Positions 53,329-61,979 of a stretch of 64,000 bases of DNA are shown here, one piece after another. The translations under genes and the position numbers were made by a program. The notes under the pieces are model-generated. The model was given only the letters and a program-made list of their open reading frames with translations. It had not been told where the DNA came from and did no database searches. The first letter of the stretch is position 1, and every line of letters starts with the position of its first letter. This DNA is from Chryseobacterium sp. S0630 (GTDB taxonomy: Bacteria; Bacteroidota; Bacteroidia; Flavobacteriales; Weeksellaceae), in contig NZ_JAMZGF010000025.1 of NCBI RefSeq assembly GCF_024158915.1, positions 1 through 64,000 on the forward strand. Reading direction: 5' to 3'.

Positions 53329-53349
53329 TTCATACAAGCATCTTCAATC

Positions 53350-54765
53350 ATGACAAAAAACTTCATTAAACTATTCACCACGGGACTTTTATGCAGTATT
53401 TCTACGCTGGTTGATGCGCAGGAAATATTGAGCTTTCCCGGAGCTGAAGGTTTTGGAAGATTCACAAAAGGCGGACGTGGCGGAAAGGTCTATTTCGTCA
53501 CCCATCTGAAAGACGATAACTCTGCAGGAAGTTTAAGATTCGCTTTGAATCAAAAAGGTCCGAGATATATTGTATTTAGAACCAGTGGAACTATTTACCT
53601 GCAGTCTCCTTTGAAAATGAAAGAGGGCGATGTCACCATTGCCGGACAAACCGCTCCCGGAGACGGAATTACGATTGCCAATTATGAAACATTTGTAGCT
53701 GCAGATAATGTTATCATCCGTTTCCTAAGATTCAGAATGGGTGATCAGAAAAAATTTGAGGGCGATGCTTTGGGAGCAAGATTTATCAAAAATCTGATGG
53801 TAGATCATTGTTCTATGAGCTGGTCTACAGACGAAACAGTCTCGATTTACGCCAATGAAAAAACAACTCTTCAATGGTGTCTCATTGCTGAAAGTCTCAG
53901 AAATTCTGTTCATCAGAAAGGCGCACATGGCTATGGTGGAATTGCAGGAGGTAAATTCGCATCCTTTCATCATAATATCTACGCGCATCATGACAGCAGA
54001 AATCCAAGATTAGGCGAATATGCAGGAAGTAAATTTGCGCTGACAGACCTTACTGATTTCAGAAATAATCTGATCTACAACTGGGGACACAACAGTATTT
54101 ATGGAGGTGAAGGAATGAACGTGAATATCGTTAATAATTATTACAAACCCGGACCGGCAACACTTACAAGACAAAGAATTGTCGCCATCGATAAAAATGA
54201 AAACCCGAAAACCGAAGTCTATAATATCTGGGGGAAATACTACATCAACGGAAATGTGATGGAAGGAAGTCCGGAAGTTACCAAAGATAACTGGACAGAA
54301 GGTGTTTTTAGTCAGATGAAACCATCCTATAACTTAACAGAAAAGGATAAAAATTCCATTAAAATCAATCAACCTCATAATATTGAGAATAACATTAAAA
54401 CCCATTCTGCAGACGAAGCTTACAGGAAAGTGCTCAAATTCAGCGGAGCAAGCCTGGTAAGAGATGCTGTTGATCTTCATGTTTTAAAAGACATTGAAAC
54501 CGGAAGCTTTACTTACACAGGCTCAAAAGGAAGTAAAAACGGAATCATTGATTCTCAAAATGACACAGGCGGATTTCCTCATTTAAAACAGGTAAAGCCT
54601 CTCCCCGATTCCGACAACGACGGAATGCCGGATGAATGGGAAATCAAACATCATTTGAACCCAAAATCAGCCAATGCCAACGGCAGAGATCTTGATAAAA
54701 ACTATGACAATATAGAAGTGTATATAAATGATATTGTCCGTACAATAACCGATGACCAAAACTAA
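53350..54765 (+). CDS. Pectate lyase-type polysaccharide lyase (PL1-like)
   Basis: This 471-residue secreted beta-helix protein has a signal peptide (to VDAQ near residue 24) and begins its mature part with FPGAEGFGRFTKGGRGGKVYFVT (parts FPGAEGFGRF and GGRGGKVYFVT), typical of PL1 lyases. Parallel-helix turns include VDHCSMSWSTDE and NIYAHHDSRNPRLGE. A C-terminal PDSDNDGMPDEWE segment is a calcium-binding thrombospondin-type-3-like motif. It cleaves polygalacturonate by beta-elimination, producing the unsaturated ends consumed by GH105 and KduI. Confidence 0.9.
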   Translation: MTKNFIKLFTTGLLCSISTLVDAQEILSFPGAEGFGRFTKGGRGGKVYFVTHLKDDNSAGSLRFALNQKGPRYIVFRTSGTIYLQSPLKMKEGDVTIAGQTAPGDGITIANYETFVAADNVIIRFLRFRMGDQKKFEGDALGARFIKNLMVDHCSMSWSTDETVSIYANEKTTLQWCLIAESLRNSVHQKGAHGYGGIAGGKFASFHHNIYAHHDSRNPRLGEYAGSKFALTDLTDFRNNLIYNWGHNSIYGGEGMNVNIVNNYYKPGPATLTRQRIVAIDKNENPKTEVYNIWGKYYINGNVMEGSPEVTKDNWTEGVFSQMKPSYNLTEKDKNSIKINQPHNIENNIKTHSADEAYRKVLKFSGASLVRDAVDLHVLKDIETGSFTYTGSKGSKNGIIDSQNDTGGFPHLKQVKPLPDSDNDGMPDEWEIKHHLNPKSANANGRDLDKNYDNIEVYINDIVRTITDDQN

Positions 54766-54814
54766 TAACCATGAAAACTCATCAACAGAAATCGGTAACC
54801 CAACAGGAAAAAGT

Positions 54815-55810
54815 ATGAAACTCAGTTTATTTAAAATAGTCATAGCAGGCGCTTTTATCAGCACCCATCTTTCAGCGCAGACTTCTGTGATTGAAGCCAT
54901 TAAGAAAAACCCAAAAGCACCATTTTCTTACGCTGAACTTTCTGTAAAAGAAGGCGGAAAATGGGAAGGTAATCAATACATTGGAGGAACTTTCAAAAAC
55001 GTTCAGGAACTCACGCTTCCCGAAGCCCACACAAATCATTCTTCTTATATCAGATACGAAGGAATTGGTCTTGAAAACAATCAGATTGGCTACAGACTTT
55101 ATCTGGACTGGAGAAATGCTACAGATATTTTCGGTAAAAAAGTAACAGGACTCGTATTGCCGGAAGTAGGCCAAGACGGCTTTGAATCTTATCATCACGA
55201 TGCTCCGTGGGGACAGGATATTCTGAAATCCGGACGTACCATAGGAGTTGGTTCTTACGGAAGATATGATGAGCAGAATGATTATGTTGAAACCTTTAAA
55301 ATTGTAAAAAGCACGAATGCAAAAGTAGTGAATGCAAAAGATCAGTCTTATGCCCTTATCACTTACAAAGATTGGAAAACCTGGGGTGATGCTGTAGACC
55401 TGCAATCAAAACTGACCATTTTCCCCAAAGACCGTTTCGTAAAAGTAGATCTCAATCTGAGTAACAGTCTTTCAGGTCTTTGCACCGGAATCGTTGCTTT
55501 CAAAGACATCCCTATGAAACAGGGAATCAGTAAAAATAAAAAATGGGCTTATATTGCCACTTACGGACAACAAACTCTGGCTAAAAAAGAAGACAATCTG
55601 GGAATGGCAGTCTTCTATCCGCTGGAAAGCTTTGATAAATATGTGAAAACAAAATCTACCCATACCATCGTTTTCAAAAAGACGAAAAATGTATCCTATT
55701 ACTTTCTGGGAGCCTGGTCTCAGGAATCCAACGGCTTAACAACCGAAGAATCTTTTTACCAGGATCTGGATCAAAAACTGGATATTCTCGATAAAACTCA
55801 TCAACTTTAA
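54815..55810 (+). CDS. DUF4861 family secreted protein of the pectin locus
   Basis: This protein has 331 residues from the ATG at 54815, which begins a clear signal peptide (MKLSLFKIVIAGAFISTHLSAQ). An in-frame ATG at 54752 would add 21 polar residues and overlap the lyase gene. The conserved DUF4861 block reads GYRLYLDWRNATDIFGKK, followed by GQDGFESYHHDAPWGQDIL. The rest is beta-rich. The family has no biochemically established function that I can name, but it recurs beside GH105 genes in Bacteroidota pectin loci. It is probably a periplasmic enzyme or binding protein acting on pectic oligosaccharides. Confidence 0.85.
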   Translation: MKLSLFKIVIAGAFISTHLSAQTSVIEAIKKNPKAPFSYAELSVKEGGKWEGNQYIGGTFKNVQELTLPEAHTNHSSYIRYEGIGLENNQIGYRLYLDWRNATDIFGKKVTGLVLPEVGQDGFESYHHDAPWGQDILKSGRTIGVGSYGRYDEQNDYVETFKIVKSTNAKVVNAKDQSYALITYKDWKTWGDAVDLQSKLTIFPKDRFVKVDLNLSNSLSGLCTGIVAFKDIPMKQGISKNKKWAYIATYGQQTLAKKEDNLGMAVFYPLESFDKYVKTKSTHTIVFKKTKNVSYYFLGAWSQESNGLTTEESFYQDLDQKLDILDKTHQL

Positions 55811-55821
55811 AGTTTAACATC

Positions 55822-57075
55822 ATGAACTTTATCAATAACACTATTAAAATCTACGCTGTGGCAGCTGCCTGTTCCGGATTATTTTTTTCCTGTGCACAAA
55901 AGCCATTGCAAAACACTTCATCAGAAATACATTCAGAAGCAAATGTCAAAATTTCAGCTAAGCTTCCATGGTCTCAAAGGATGCTCCTTTCTGAAATAAA
56001 AAGATTTCCGCAAGCCTGGATGCTGGATTATAATAAAGCCCCGAAATGGAGCTATCCAACGGCAATTGTCCTGGAAGGCGCAGAAAGATTATACGAAAAA
56101 ACCGGGAACAAAGAATATTATCAGTATATCACAACCTTCGGTGATACCATGGTAAAAGAAGATGGAAGCATTGTTTCTTACGATCTTTCCAAATACAATA
56201 TCGACATGCTGAATTGTGGGAACGTTCTTCTTTACCTGTATCAACAGGAGAAAAAAGATAAATATTTAAAAGCTTTACAAACCCTGCGTTCTCAGATAGA
56301 TGGTCAGCCAAGAACATCAGAAGGTGGATTCTGGCACAAGAAAATTTATCCCAACCAGATGTGGCTGGACGGCTTATACATGGGCGAACCTTTTTATGCG
56401 CACTACACTCACTATTTTTCAAAAGGAGAAGATGCTGAAAAAGCCTACAATGATATCATCAACCAGTTTAACCTGATTCAAAAGCATCTTTTAGACAAAA
56501 AAACAGGGCTACTCTATCACGCATGGGACGAAAGCCGTCAACAACAATGGGCCGACAAAGAAACAGGACTTTCTCCCAATTTCTGGTCCAGAGCAATGGG
56601 CTGGTACGGAATGGCTATGGTAGATGTTTTGGATTATTTACCTCAGAACCATCCCGGAAGAGCAAAATTACTTTCCTATTTAAAATCGTATTGTGATGCC
56701 GTCATCAAAGTACAGGATTCCAAAACAGGACTTTGGTACCAGGTACTGGATAAAGGCGGAGAAAAAGGGAACTACCTGGAAGCTACGGGCTCATCTATGT
56801 TTGTATATACCATGATAAAATCTGTAAACAAAGGATATTTACCCCAATCCTATAAAGGTTACGCAAAAAAGGGATATGAAGGAATTATCAAAAACCTGAT
56901 CACAGTAGATGAAAATGGTGTCGTAAGCTTAAATAAATGCTGTGCAGTAGCCGGACTAGGCGGAACACCCTACAGAAGCGGTTCTTATGAATATTACGTG
57001 AATGAAGAAGTACGCTCCAATGATCCGAAAGGAACAGGTCCTTTTATCCTGGCAAGTTTAGAATTTGAAAAATAA
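55822..57075 (+). CDS. GH105 unsaturated galacturonyl/rhamnogalacturonyl hydrolase
   Basis: This 417-residue enzyme has an (alpha/alpha)6 barrel and removes unsaturated galacturonic acid from the non-reducing ends left by lyases. The N-terminus ends in FFSCAQ, a lipobox, so it is a lipoprotein. Family signatures are NQMWLDGLYMGEPFYA (catalytic Asp in WLDG), LLYHAWDESRQQQWAD, FWSRAMGWYGMAMVD and the end KGTGPFILASLE. It lies 11 bp after the DUF4861 gene. Its product enters the kduI-kduD route. Confidence 0.93.
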   Translation: MNFINNTIKIYAVAAACSGLFFSCAQKPLQNTSSEIHSEANVKISAKLPWSQRMLLSEIKRFPQAWMLDYNKAPKWSYPTAIVLEGAERLYEKTGNKEYYQYITTFGDTMVKEDGSIVSYDLSKYNIDMLNCGNVLLYLYQQEKKDKYLKALQTLRSQIDGQPRTSEGGFWHKKIYPNQMWLDGLYMGEPFYAHYTHYFSKGEDAEKAYNDIINQFNLIQKHLLDKKTGLLYHAWDESRQQQWADKETGLSPNFWSRAMGWYGMAMVDVLDYLPQNHPGRAKLLSYLKSYCDAVIKVQDSKTGLWYQVLDKGGEKGNYLEATGSSMFVYTMIKSVNKGYLPQSYKGYAKKGYEGIIKNLITVDENGVVSLNKCCAVAGLGGTPYRSGSYEYYVNEEVRSNDPKGTGPFILASLEFEK

Positions 57076-57140
57076 AAAAAGATTGAGAAATCCTCATCCT
57101 TGACAAGGATTGGTAAGTCAGGAAAAGTATAATTGATTGT

Positions 57141-58784
57141 ATGAAGACAAAAAATATTGTAAATATCATTGCCATTACAGCATGTTCTGTGGCTTCTACC
57201 TATCTTCAGGCACAGGAAAAGAACTATGTTTCCGAGGTCTGGACGGCCGATCAGGGAAAAAATTATAAAAACCCCATTTTGTATGCCGATTATTCCGATC
57301 CGGACGTTATCCGCGTGGGCAGCGATTACTATATGACAGCATCCAGCTTCAATGAAACACCTGGACTTCCCATCCTTCATTCTAAAGATATGATCAATTG
57401 GAAACTGGTCAATTATGCCATTCAGGATATTCTTCCTCTGGAACATTTCTCTACTCCCAAAAGAGGTGATGGAGTCTGGGCACCAAGCATAAGATTTCAC
57501 AAAGGAGAATTCTACATTTATTGGGGAGATCCTGATTTTGGAATTTATATGGTGAAAACCAAAGATCCATTGGGAACCTGGGAAAAGCCGGTCTTGGTAA
57601 TGGAAGGAAAAGGATTAATAGATTCCTGTCCGTTCTGGGATGAAGACGGAAACGCTTATCTTATTCATGGTTGGGCGGGAAGCCGTGCAGGAGTAAAAAG
57701 TATTTTAACACTCAATAAAATGAATCCAGAAGGAACAAAAGTTCTGGATAAAGGCGTTCATGTATTTGACGGCCATGATGCTCATCCTACCGTTGAAGGT
57801 CCTAAACTATATAAAAGAAATGGCTACTATTATATTTTTGCGCCTGCTGGCGGTGTGGCAACAGGATGGCAGCTGGTATTGAGATCAAAGAATATTTATG
57901 GCCCTTATGAAGAAAAAATAGTATTGGAACAGGGTTCAACAACCATCAACGGACCTCATCAGGGAGCTTGGGTAGATACTCTTTCCGGTGAAGACTGGTT
58001 TTATCATTTTCAGGATGTGGATGCCGGAGGAAGAATCATTCACCTACAGCCGATGAAATGGGAAAAAGACTGGCCGGTAATGGGAATTGATCATAATAAA
58101 AACGGAATTGGCGAACCTGTTTCAACCTATAAAAAGCCTGATATTGGGCAATACTACCCTGCTTCAACGCCTCCTGAAACCGATGAATTTGATGGTGAAA
58201 AACTAGGACTGCAATGGCAATGGAGTGCCAATGAAAATATTGTATGGTCATCCAAACTTCCCGGGCAAAAATTTTTAAGACTTTTCTCTATAAAAATTCC
58301 GGAAGGAGAAAAAAATCTATGGAATACCCCGAATCTTTTAACCCAAAAATTTCCAGCTCCGAATTTTGCAGCCTCCACAAAGGTGAAGCTGACTCCGGAA
58401 GATGCCAAAGAAGGAAAAACTGCCGGATTATTAATCATGGGGTCAGATCATGCATCTTTAGTGATCACGAACAAACCTGACGGTTATTATCTCCAACTCA
58501 GGAAGGCGGAAAAGGCAGACAAAGGCGGGGAAGAAAAAATACTGTTTGAAACCCCGTTAAAAAGTAACGAGGTTTATTTAAAAGTCAATGTAAATGAGCC
58601 CAATGGTTTATGCCAGTTCAGCTACAGTGAAAACGGCAAAAATTTCATCAAAGCCGGTGAGATTTTCCAGGCAAAACCGGGAAAATGGATTGGAGCAAAA
58701 GTAGGTTTGTACAGCGTCAGTACAACAAAAGCTCCACGTGGAGGATATGCAGATTTTGATTGGTTCAGAATTACAAAGAAATAA
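57141..58784 (+). CDS. GH43 family glycosidase with C-terminal beta-sandwich
   Basis: This 547-residue secreted enzyme (signal peptide to LQAQ) has a five-bladed propeller at about 35-345. The catalytic triad is DYSDPDVIRVG (base Asp), DSCPFWDEDGNAYL (modulating Asp) and HPTVEGPKLYK (acid Glu). Residues of about 350-545 form the GH43 C-terminal concanavalin-like domain, beginning TDEFDGEKLGLQWQW. Enzymes of this type act on arabinan, xylan or galactan side chains; in this setting arabinose or galactose removal from rhamnogalacturonan side chains is likely. The substrate is not decidable from sequence alone. Confidence 0.9.
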   Translation: MKTKNIVNIIAITACSVASTYLQAQEKNYVSEVWTADQGKNYKNPILYADYSDPDVIRVGSDYYMTASSFNETPGLPILHSKDMINWKLVNYAIQDILPLEHFSTPKRGDGVWAPSIRFHKGEFYIYWGDPDFGIYMVKTKDPLGTWEKPVLVMEGKGLIDSCPFWDEDGNAYLIHGWAGSRAGVKSILTLNKMNPEGTKVLDKGVHVFDGHDAHPTVEGPKLYKRNGYYYIFAPAGGVATGWQLVLRSKNIYGPYEEKIVLEQGSTTINGPHQGAWVDTLSGEDWFYHFQDVDAGGRIIHLQPMKWEKDWPVMGIDHNKNGIGEPVSTYKKPDIGQYYPASTPPETDEFDGEKLGLQWQWSANENIVWSSKLPGQKFLRLFSIKIPEGEKNLWNTPNLLTQKFPAPNFAASTKVKLTPEDAKEGKTAGLLIMGSDHASLVITNKPDGYYLQLRKAEKADKGGEEKILFETPLKSNEVYLKVNVNEPNGLCQFSYSENGKNFIKAGEIFQAKPGKWIGAKVGLYSVSTTKAPRGGYADFDWFRITKK

Positions 58785-58789
58785 AATGT

Positions 58790-58900
58790 AAAACGCTCGC
58801 AGATTATGCAGATAACGCAGATTTTAATGATAAAATAATACACAATCATCTGCAAAATCAGCACAATCTACGAGAGAGTAAAAAGAAAGTTATGTTGGAA
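58790..58900 (+). repeat. 111-bp direct repeat, left copy
   Basis: This copy starts AAAACGCTCGCAGATTATGC and ends GAAAGTTATGTTGGAA, and matches 59110-59220 with only a few differences. Internally it is a palindrome-like unit (CGCAGATT early, AATCTACGAGAG late) of the same type as the remnant at 43364. It is inserted between the GH43 and CE12 genes. Confidence 0.85.
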
Positions 58901-59109
58901 AACGCTAAGACGTGATGAAATATCAAAATGTAAATAATTATAAGGACGCAAAGATTTTATCTACGATAAAATTGAATACCGCTCAACTTGCCGAAAATCT
59001 TATATTGAGCGAAGTCGAAGTGTTCTTACACATTAAAAACAAAATAAAGAATATAAAACCTTGCACCTTTGCGATTATTCAACAAAAATGTCATACAGAA
59101 AAAATAAAT
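58901..59109. repeat. GACGCAAAG-type repeat between the two direct repeats
   Basis: This 209-bp segment carries GACGCAAAGATTTTATCTAC (from 58946), which recurs at about 49-69 in the first repeat of the window, and ends with CCTTGCACCTTTGCG. It is a second member of the dispersed family. An apparent 108-residue frame across it and the right direct repeat is not credible as a gene. Confidence 0.65.
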
Positions 59110-59220
59110 AAAACGCTCGCAGATTATGCAGATAACGCAGATTTTAATGATAAATTGATACACAATCATCTGCAAAATCAGTTCAATCTGCGAGAGAGTA
59201 AAAAGAAAGTTATGTTGGAA
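59110..59220 (+). repeat. 111-bp direct repeat, right copy
   Basis: Second copy of the unit at 58790-58900, exactly 320 bp downstream, ending 17 bp before the CE12 start codon. The pair brackets the GACGCAAAG element. This suggests either insertion of that element with duplication or recombination between repeats. Confidence 0.85.
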
Positions 59221-59237
59221 ATCCAACAAAAAAAGTA

Positions 59238-60083
59238 ATGAAAAAAAGCATATACAAAACCGTTTCATTTTTATTCAGTGTAATATTGTTATCAGCATGC
59301 CAGTCGCAGGATAGAGCAAAAAAAACGATATCAAAACAGAATAAAAAAGTAACGCATATCTACCTCATTGGAGACTCCACAATGGCTGACTATACCAGAG
59401 ATTATGATCCGGGAAAAGATTATATGAAAGTACGCTATCCTATCACAGGTTGGGGGCAGGTATTTCAGCCTTTCTTTGCAAAAGACAGCATTGAAACTCT
59501 GAAACCTGGTATCAACACAGATTCAGTAGCTGTTATTGACAGAGCTCATGGTGGAAGAAGTACACGAACTTTTTTTCAGGAAGGAAGATGGCGGTATGTG
59601 TATGAACATCTTCAGCCTAATGATTATGTAATTATGCAGTTTGGGCACAATGACGGTTCAGAAAAGCATCCTGAGCGTTATGTGAATATTCAGGGATATA
59701 AAGAATTTTTAAGATTATTTGTTTCCCAGACCAAACAAAAGGGTGGAAATCCGGTTATTGTAACTCCTGCAGCAAGAAATTATCCCTGGAAAGACGGAAA
59801 GCTTGAAAATGTACACGGTGAATACTGGCAGGCTCCTATTGATATCGCTAAAGAAATGAACGTTCCTTATATTGATTTAAACAAACTATCCATGGAGTAT
59901 TTTACTAAAAAAGGACAGGATTTCACCACCAGTCATTATTTTATGAATCTTCCGGAAAATACTTACGAAGCCTATCCTAAAGGGCAGAAAGACAACACCC
60001 ATTTTCAGCCTGAGGGAGCAAAGATAGTCGCTTCACTGGTTTATCAGGAATTTAAAAATATAATTAAAACTCAAAAAAAATAA
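59238..60083 (+). CDS. Rhamnogalacturonan acetylesterase (CE12, SGNH hydrolase)
   Basis: This 281-residue lipoprotein (lipobox LSAC near residue 21) has SGNH-hydrolase blocks in order: YLIGDSTMADY (nucleophile Ser), ITGWGQVFQPFF (Gly), MQFGHNDGSEKHP (Asn) and DNTHFQPEGAKIV (Asp and His). CE12 enzymes remove acetyl groups from rhamnogalacturonan I and other pectins, opening the backbone to hydrolases. The start codon at 59238 lies just after the right direct repeat. One base separates its stop codon from the GH28 gene. Confidence 0.93.
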   Translation: MKKSIYKTVSFLFSVILLSACQSQDRAKKTISKQNKKVTHIYLIGDSTMADYTRDYDPGKDYMKVRYPITGWGQVFQPFFAKDSIETLKPGINTDSVAVIDRAHGGRSTRTFFQEGRWRYVYEHLQPNDYVIMQFGHNDGSEKHPERYVNIQGYKEFLRLFVSQTKQKGGNPVIVTPAARNYPWKDGKLENVHGEYWQAPIDIAKEMNVPYIDLNKLSMEYFTKKGQDFTTSHYFMNLPENTYEAYPKGQKDNTHFQPEGAKIVASLVYQEFKNIIKTQKK

Positions 60084-60084
60084 C

Positions 60085-61752
60085 ATGAAGAAGTCACTTA
60101 CCATTATCAGTTTAGCAGTAGCAATGATGTTTTCCGGGCATGCCTATGCTCAGAATCTGGATATTTATAAAAACATTGAGTTTACAATGCCTCAGGTTGT
60201 AGAAGCATCTTTTCCTGCCAATACCGTATCCATCACGCAATTTGGTGGAATTTCAGGGGGAAATGTAAAAAATACACAGGCATTCAAAAAAGCAATCGAT
60301 GAGCTCAGCAAAAAAGGAGGTGGAAAACTGGTTGTTCCCAGAGGAATGTGGCTTACTGGGCCTATTGAACTGAAAAGCAATATCAATCTTCACGTAGAAG
60401 AAGGTGCTTTCATTATTTTCAGCAAAGATAAAAATGATTATCCCCTGGTAGATGTAAGTTTTGAAGGATTAAATACAACTCGTTGTCAATCACCTATTTC
60501 AGCAAAAAATGCAACCAATATCGCTATCACAGGAAAAGGAGTCATTGATGGAAGCGGAGATGCATGGAGAGCCATCAAAAAAAGTAAAGTGGCAGAGTCT
60601 GAGTGGAAAGAAATCATCAAATCCGGTGGAATATTATCTTCCGACGGCAAAACATGGTACCCTTCAGAAAGCTATAAAAAAGGATTTGAAAGCAGCTCAA
60701 GCTTCAATGTTCCTGATAAAATCTCGAAAGACGAACTGAACACGGTAAAAGACTTTCTGCGTCCGGTAATGGTGAGTCTGGTGGGTTGTGACAAAGTATT
60801 GTTAGATGGTCCTACCTTCCAGAATTCCCCGGCGTGGAATCTTCATCCCTTGATGTGTTCCAACCTGATTTTAAGAAACCTTACCGTAAGAAATCCATGG
60901 TTCTCTCAAAACGGTGACGGTGTAGATCTTGAATCCTGTAAAAATGTACTTATTTATGATAATACATTTGATGTGGGTGATGATGCGATCTGTATTAAAT
61001 CAGGAAAAAATGAAGACGGCAGAAAAAGAGGAATGCCTACCGAAAATGTCCTCATCAAAAACAATATCGTGTACCATGGTCATGGAGGATTTGTTGTAGG
61101 GAGCGAAATGTCCGGCGGTGCAAGAAATATTCATGTTTCTGACTGTACTTTTATCGGAACAGACATCGGACTTCGTTTTAAAACCACCCGTGGAAGAGGC
61201 GGAATTGTTGAAAATATTTACATCAAAAATATTGATATGATTAATATTCCGACACAGACGATTGGTTTTAATATGTTCTACGAAGGTTCTTCCCCGGTTT
61301 TAGAAGATGGACAAAAACAGGAAGGAAACAAAACTCCTGAAAAAGTGTATCCGATAACAGAAGAAACTCCGATTTTCAGAAATATATTCTTTAAAAATAT
61401 TAATGCAGTCAACTCTTACGAAGCTATCACCTTGTTTGGGCTTTCCGAAATGAATCTTAAAAACATTGTGATTGAAGATTCAAAATTCGATACAAAAAAA
61501 GCATTGACTATTGTAGATGCAGATGGAATCCAGTTAAAGAATGTAACCCTGAAATATACTGAAGGAACGGGAGCAACGGTTTATAATAGTAAGAACATTA
61601 ACCTATCTACTGTGAAATTTGAATCACCAATAAAACCTTATATCAAAGTTTTAGGAAACAAAACGGGAGCTGTAGCTGTACCTAAAGATTTACTCTCTGA
61701 TAAAAACACAGTTTCTATAGGAACGGATGTAGCTAAGAACTCAGTAAAATAG
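60085..61752 (+). CDS. GH28 polygalacturonase family glycosidase
   Basis: This 555-residue secreted beta-helix hydrolase has a signal peptide to AYAQ. Family landmarks are FGGISGGNVKNTQAFKKAID at the start, SPAWNLHPL, then NGDGVDLESC, FDVGDDAICIKSGK (two catalytic Asp), YHGHGGFVVGSE (His) and GLRFKTTRGRGG (Arg-Lys). This complete set predicts activity, probably exo- or endo-cleavage of polygalacturonate or rhamnogalacturonan in the periplasm. It follows the CE12 esterase without a gap. Length is typical for the long Bacteroidota GH28 proteins. Confidence 0.94.
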   Translation: MKKSLTIISLAVAMMFSGHAYAQNLDIYKNIEFTMPQVVEASFPANTVSITQFGGISGGNVKNTQAFKKAIDELSKKGGGKLVVPRGMWLTGPIELKSNINLHVEEGAFIIFSKDKNDYPLVDVSFEGLNTTRCQSPISAKNATNIAITGKGVIDGSGDAWRAIKKSKVAESEWKEIIKSGGILSSDGKTWYPSESYKKGFESSSSFNVPDKISKDELNTVKDFLRPVMVSLVGCDKVLLDGPTFQNSPAWNLHPLMCSNLILRNLTVRNPWFSQNGDGVDLESCKNVLIYDNTFDVGDDAICIKSGKNEDGRKRGMPTENVLIKNNIVYHGHGGFVVGSEMSGGARNIHVSDCTFIGTDIGLRFKTTRGRGGIVENIYIKNIDMINIPTQTIGFNMFYEGSSPVLEDGQKQEGNKTPEKVYPITEETPIFRNIFFKNINAVNSYEAITLFGLSEMNLKNIVIEDSKFDTKKALTIVDADGIQLKNVTLKYTEGTGATVYNSKNINLSTVKFESPIKPYIKVLGNKTGAVAVPKDLLSDKNTVSIGTDVAKNSVK

Positions 61753-61754
61753 TT

Positions 61755-61958
61755 GATTATCGTAAAGACGCAAAAGATTAAATGAACAAAACTTTGCGCC
61801 TTTGTGTATTCCAACATTTATAAAATTAAACAATTATTAAACCATTAAGATGAGTTAAATTTTTAAGAATATTAAGTTAGACTTCGCACTACAAATTCCA
61901 CTTAAAAATCAGAAGGATTTTCTTCATTCATCTTAATAGCTTAAGATTCTTAATGGTT
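61755..61958. repeat. Two small palindromic elements after the GH28 gene
   Basis: The first (about 61760-61815) carries GTAAAGACGCAAAAG and CTTTGCGCCTTTGTG, a short member of the GACGCAAGG family. The second (61840-61958) is bounded by the exact 11-bp inverted repeat AACCATTAAGA / TCTTAATGGTT. No ORF lies in either. They separate GH28 from the alpha/beta hydrolase gene and may weaken or stop read-through. Confidence 0.6.
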
Positions 61959-61979
61959 TCAATGTAAAAATCTGACAAA

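Noticed and set aside
54752-54814. Earlier start for the DUF4861 gene overlapping the lyase gene
   Set aside because: It would place 21 polar residues before a normal signal peptide.
58912-59238. 108-residue ORF before the CE12 gene
   Set aside because: It runs through two different dispersed repeats, shows no protein-like motif and overlaps the CE12 start.
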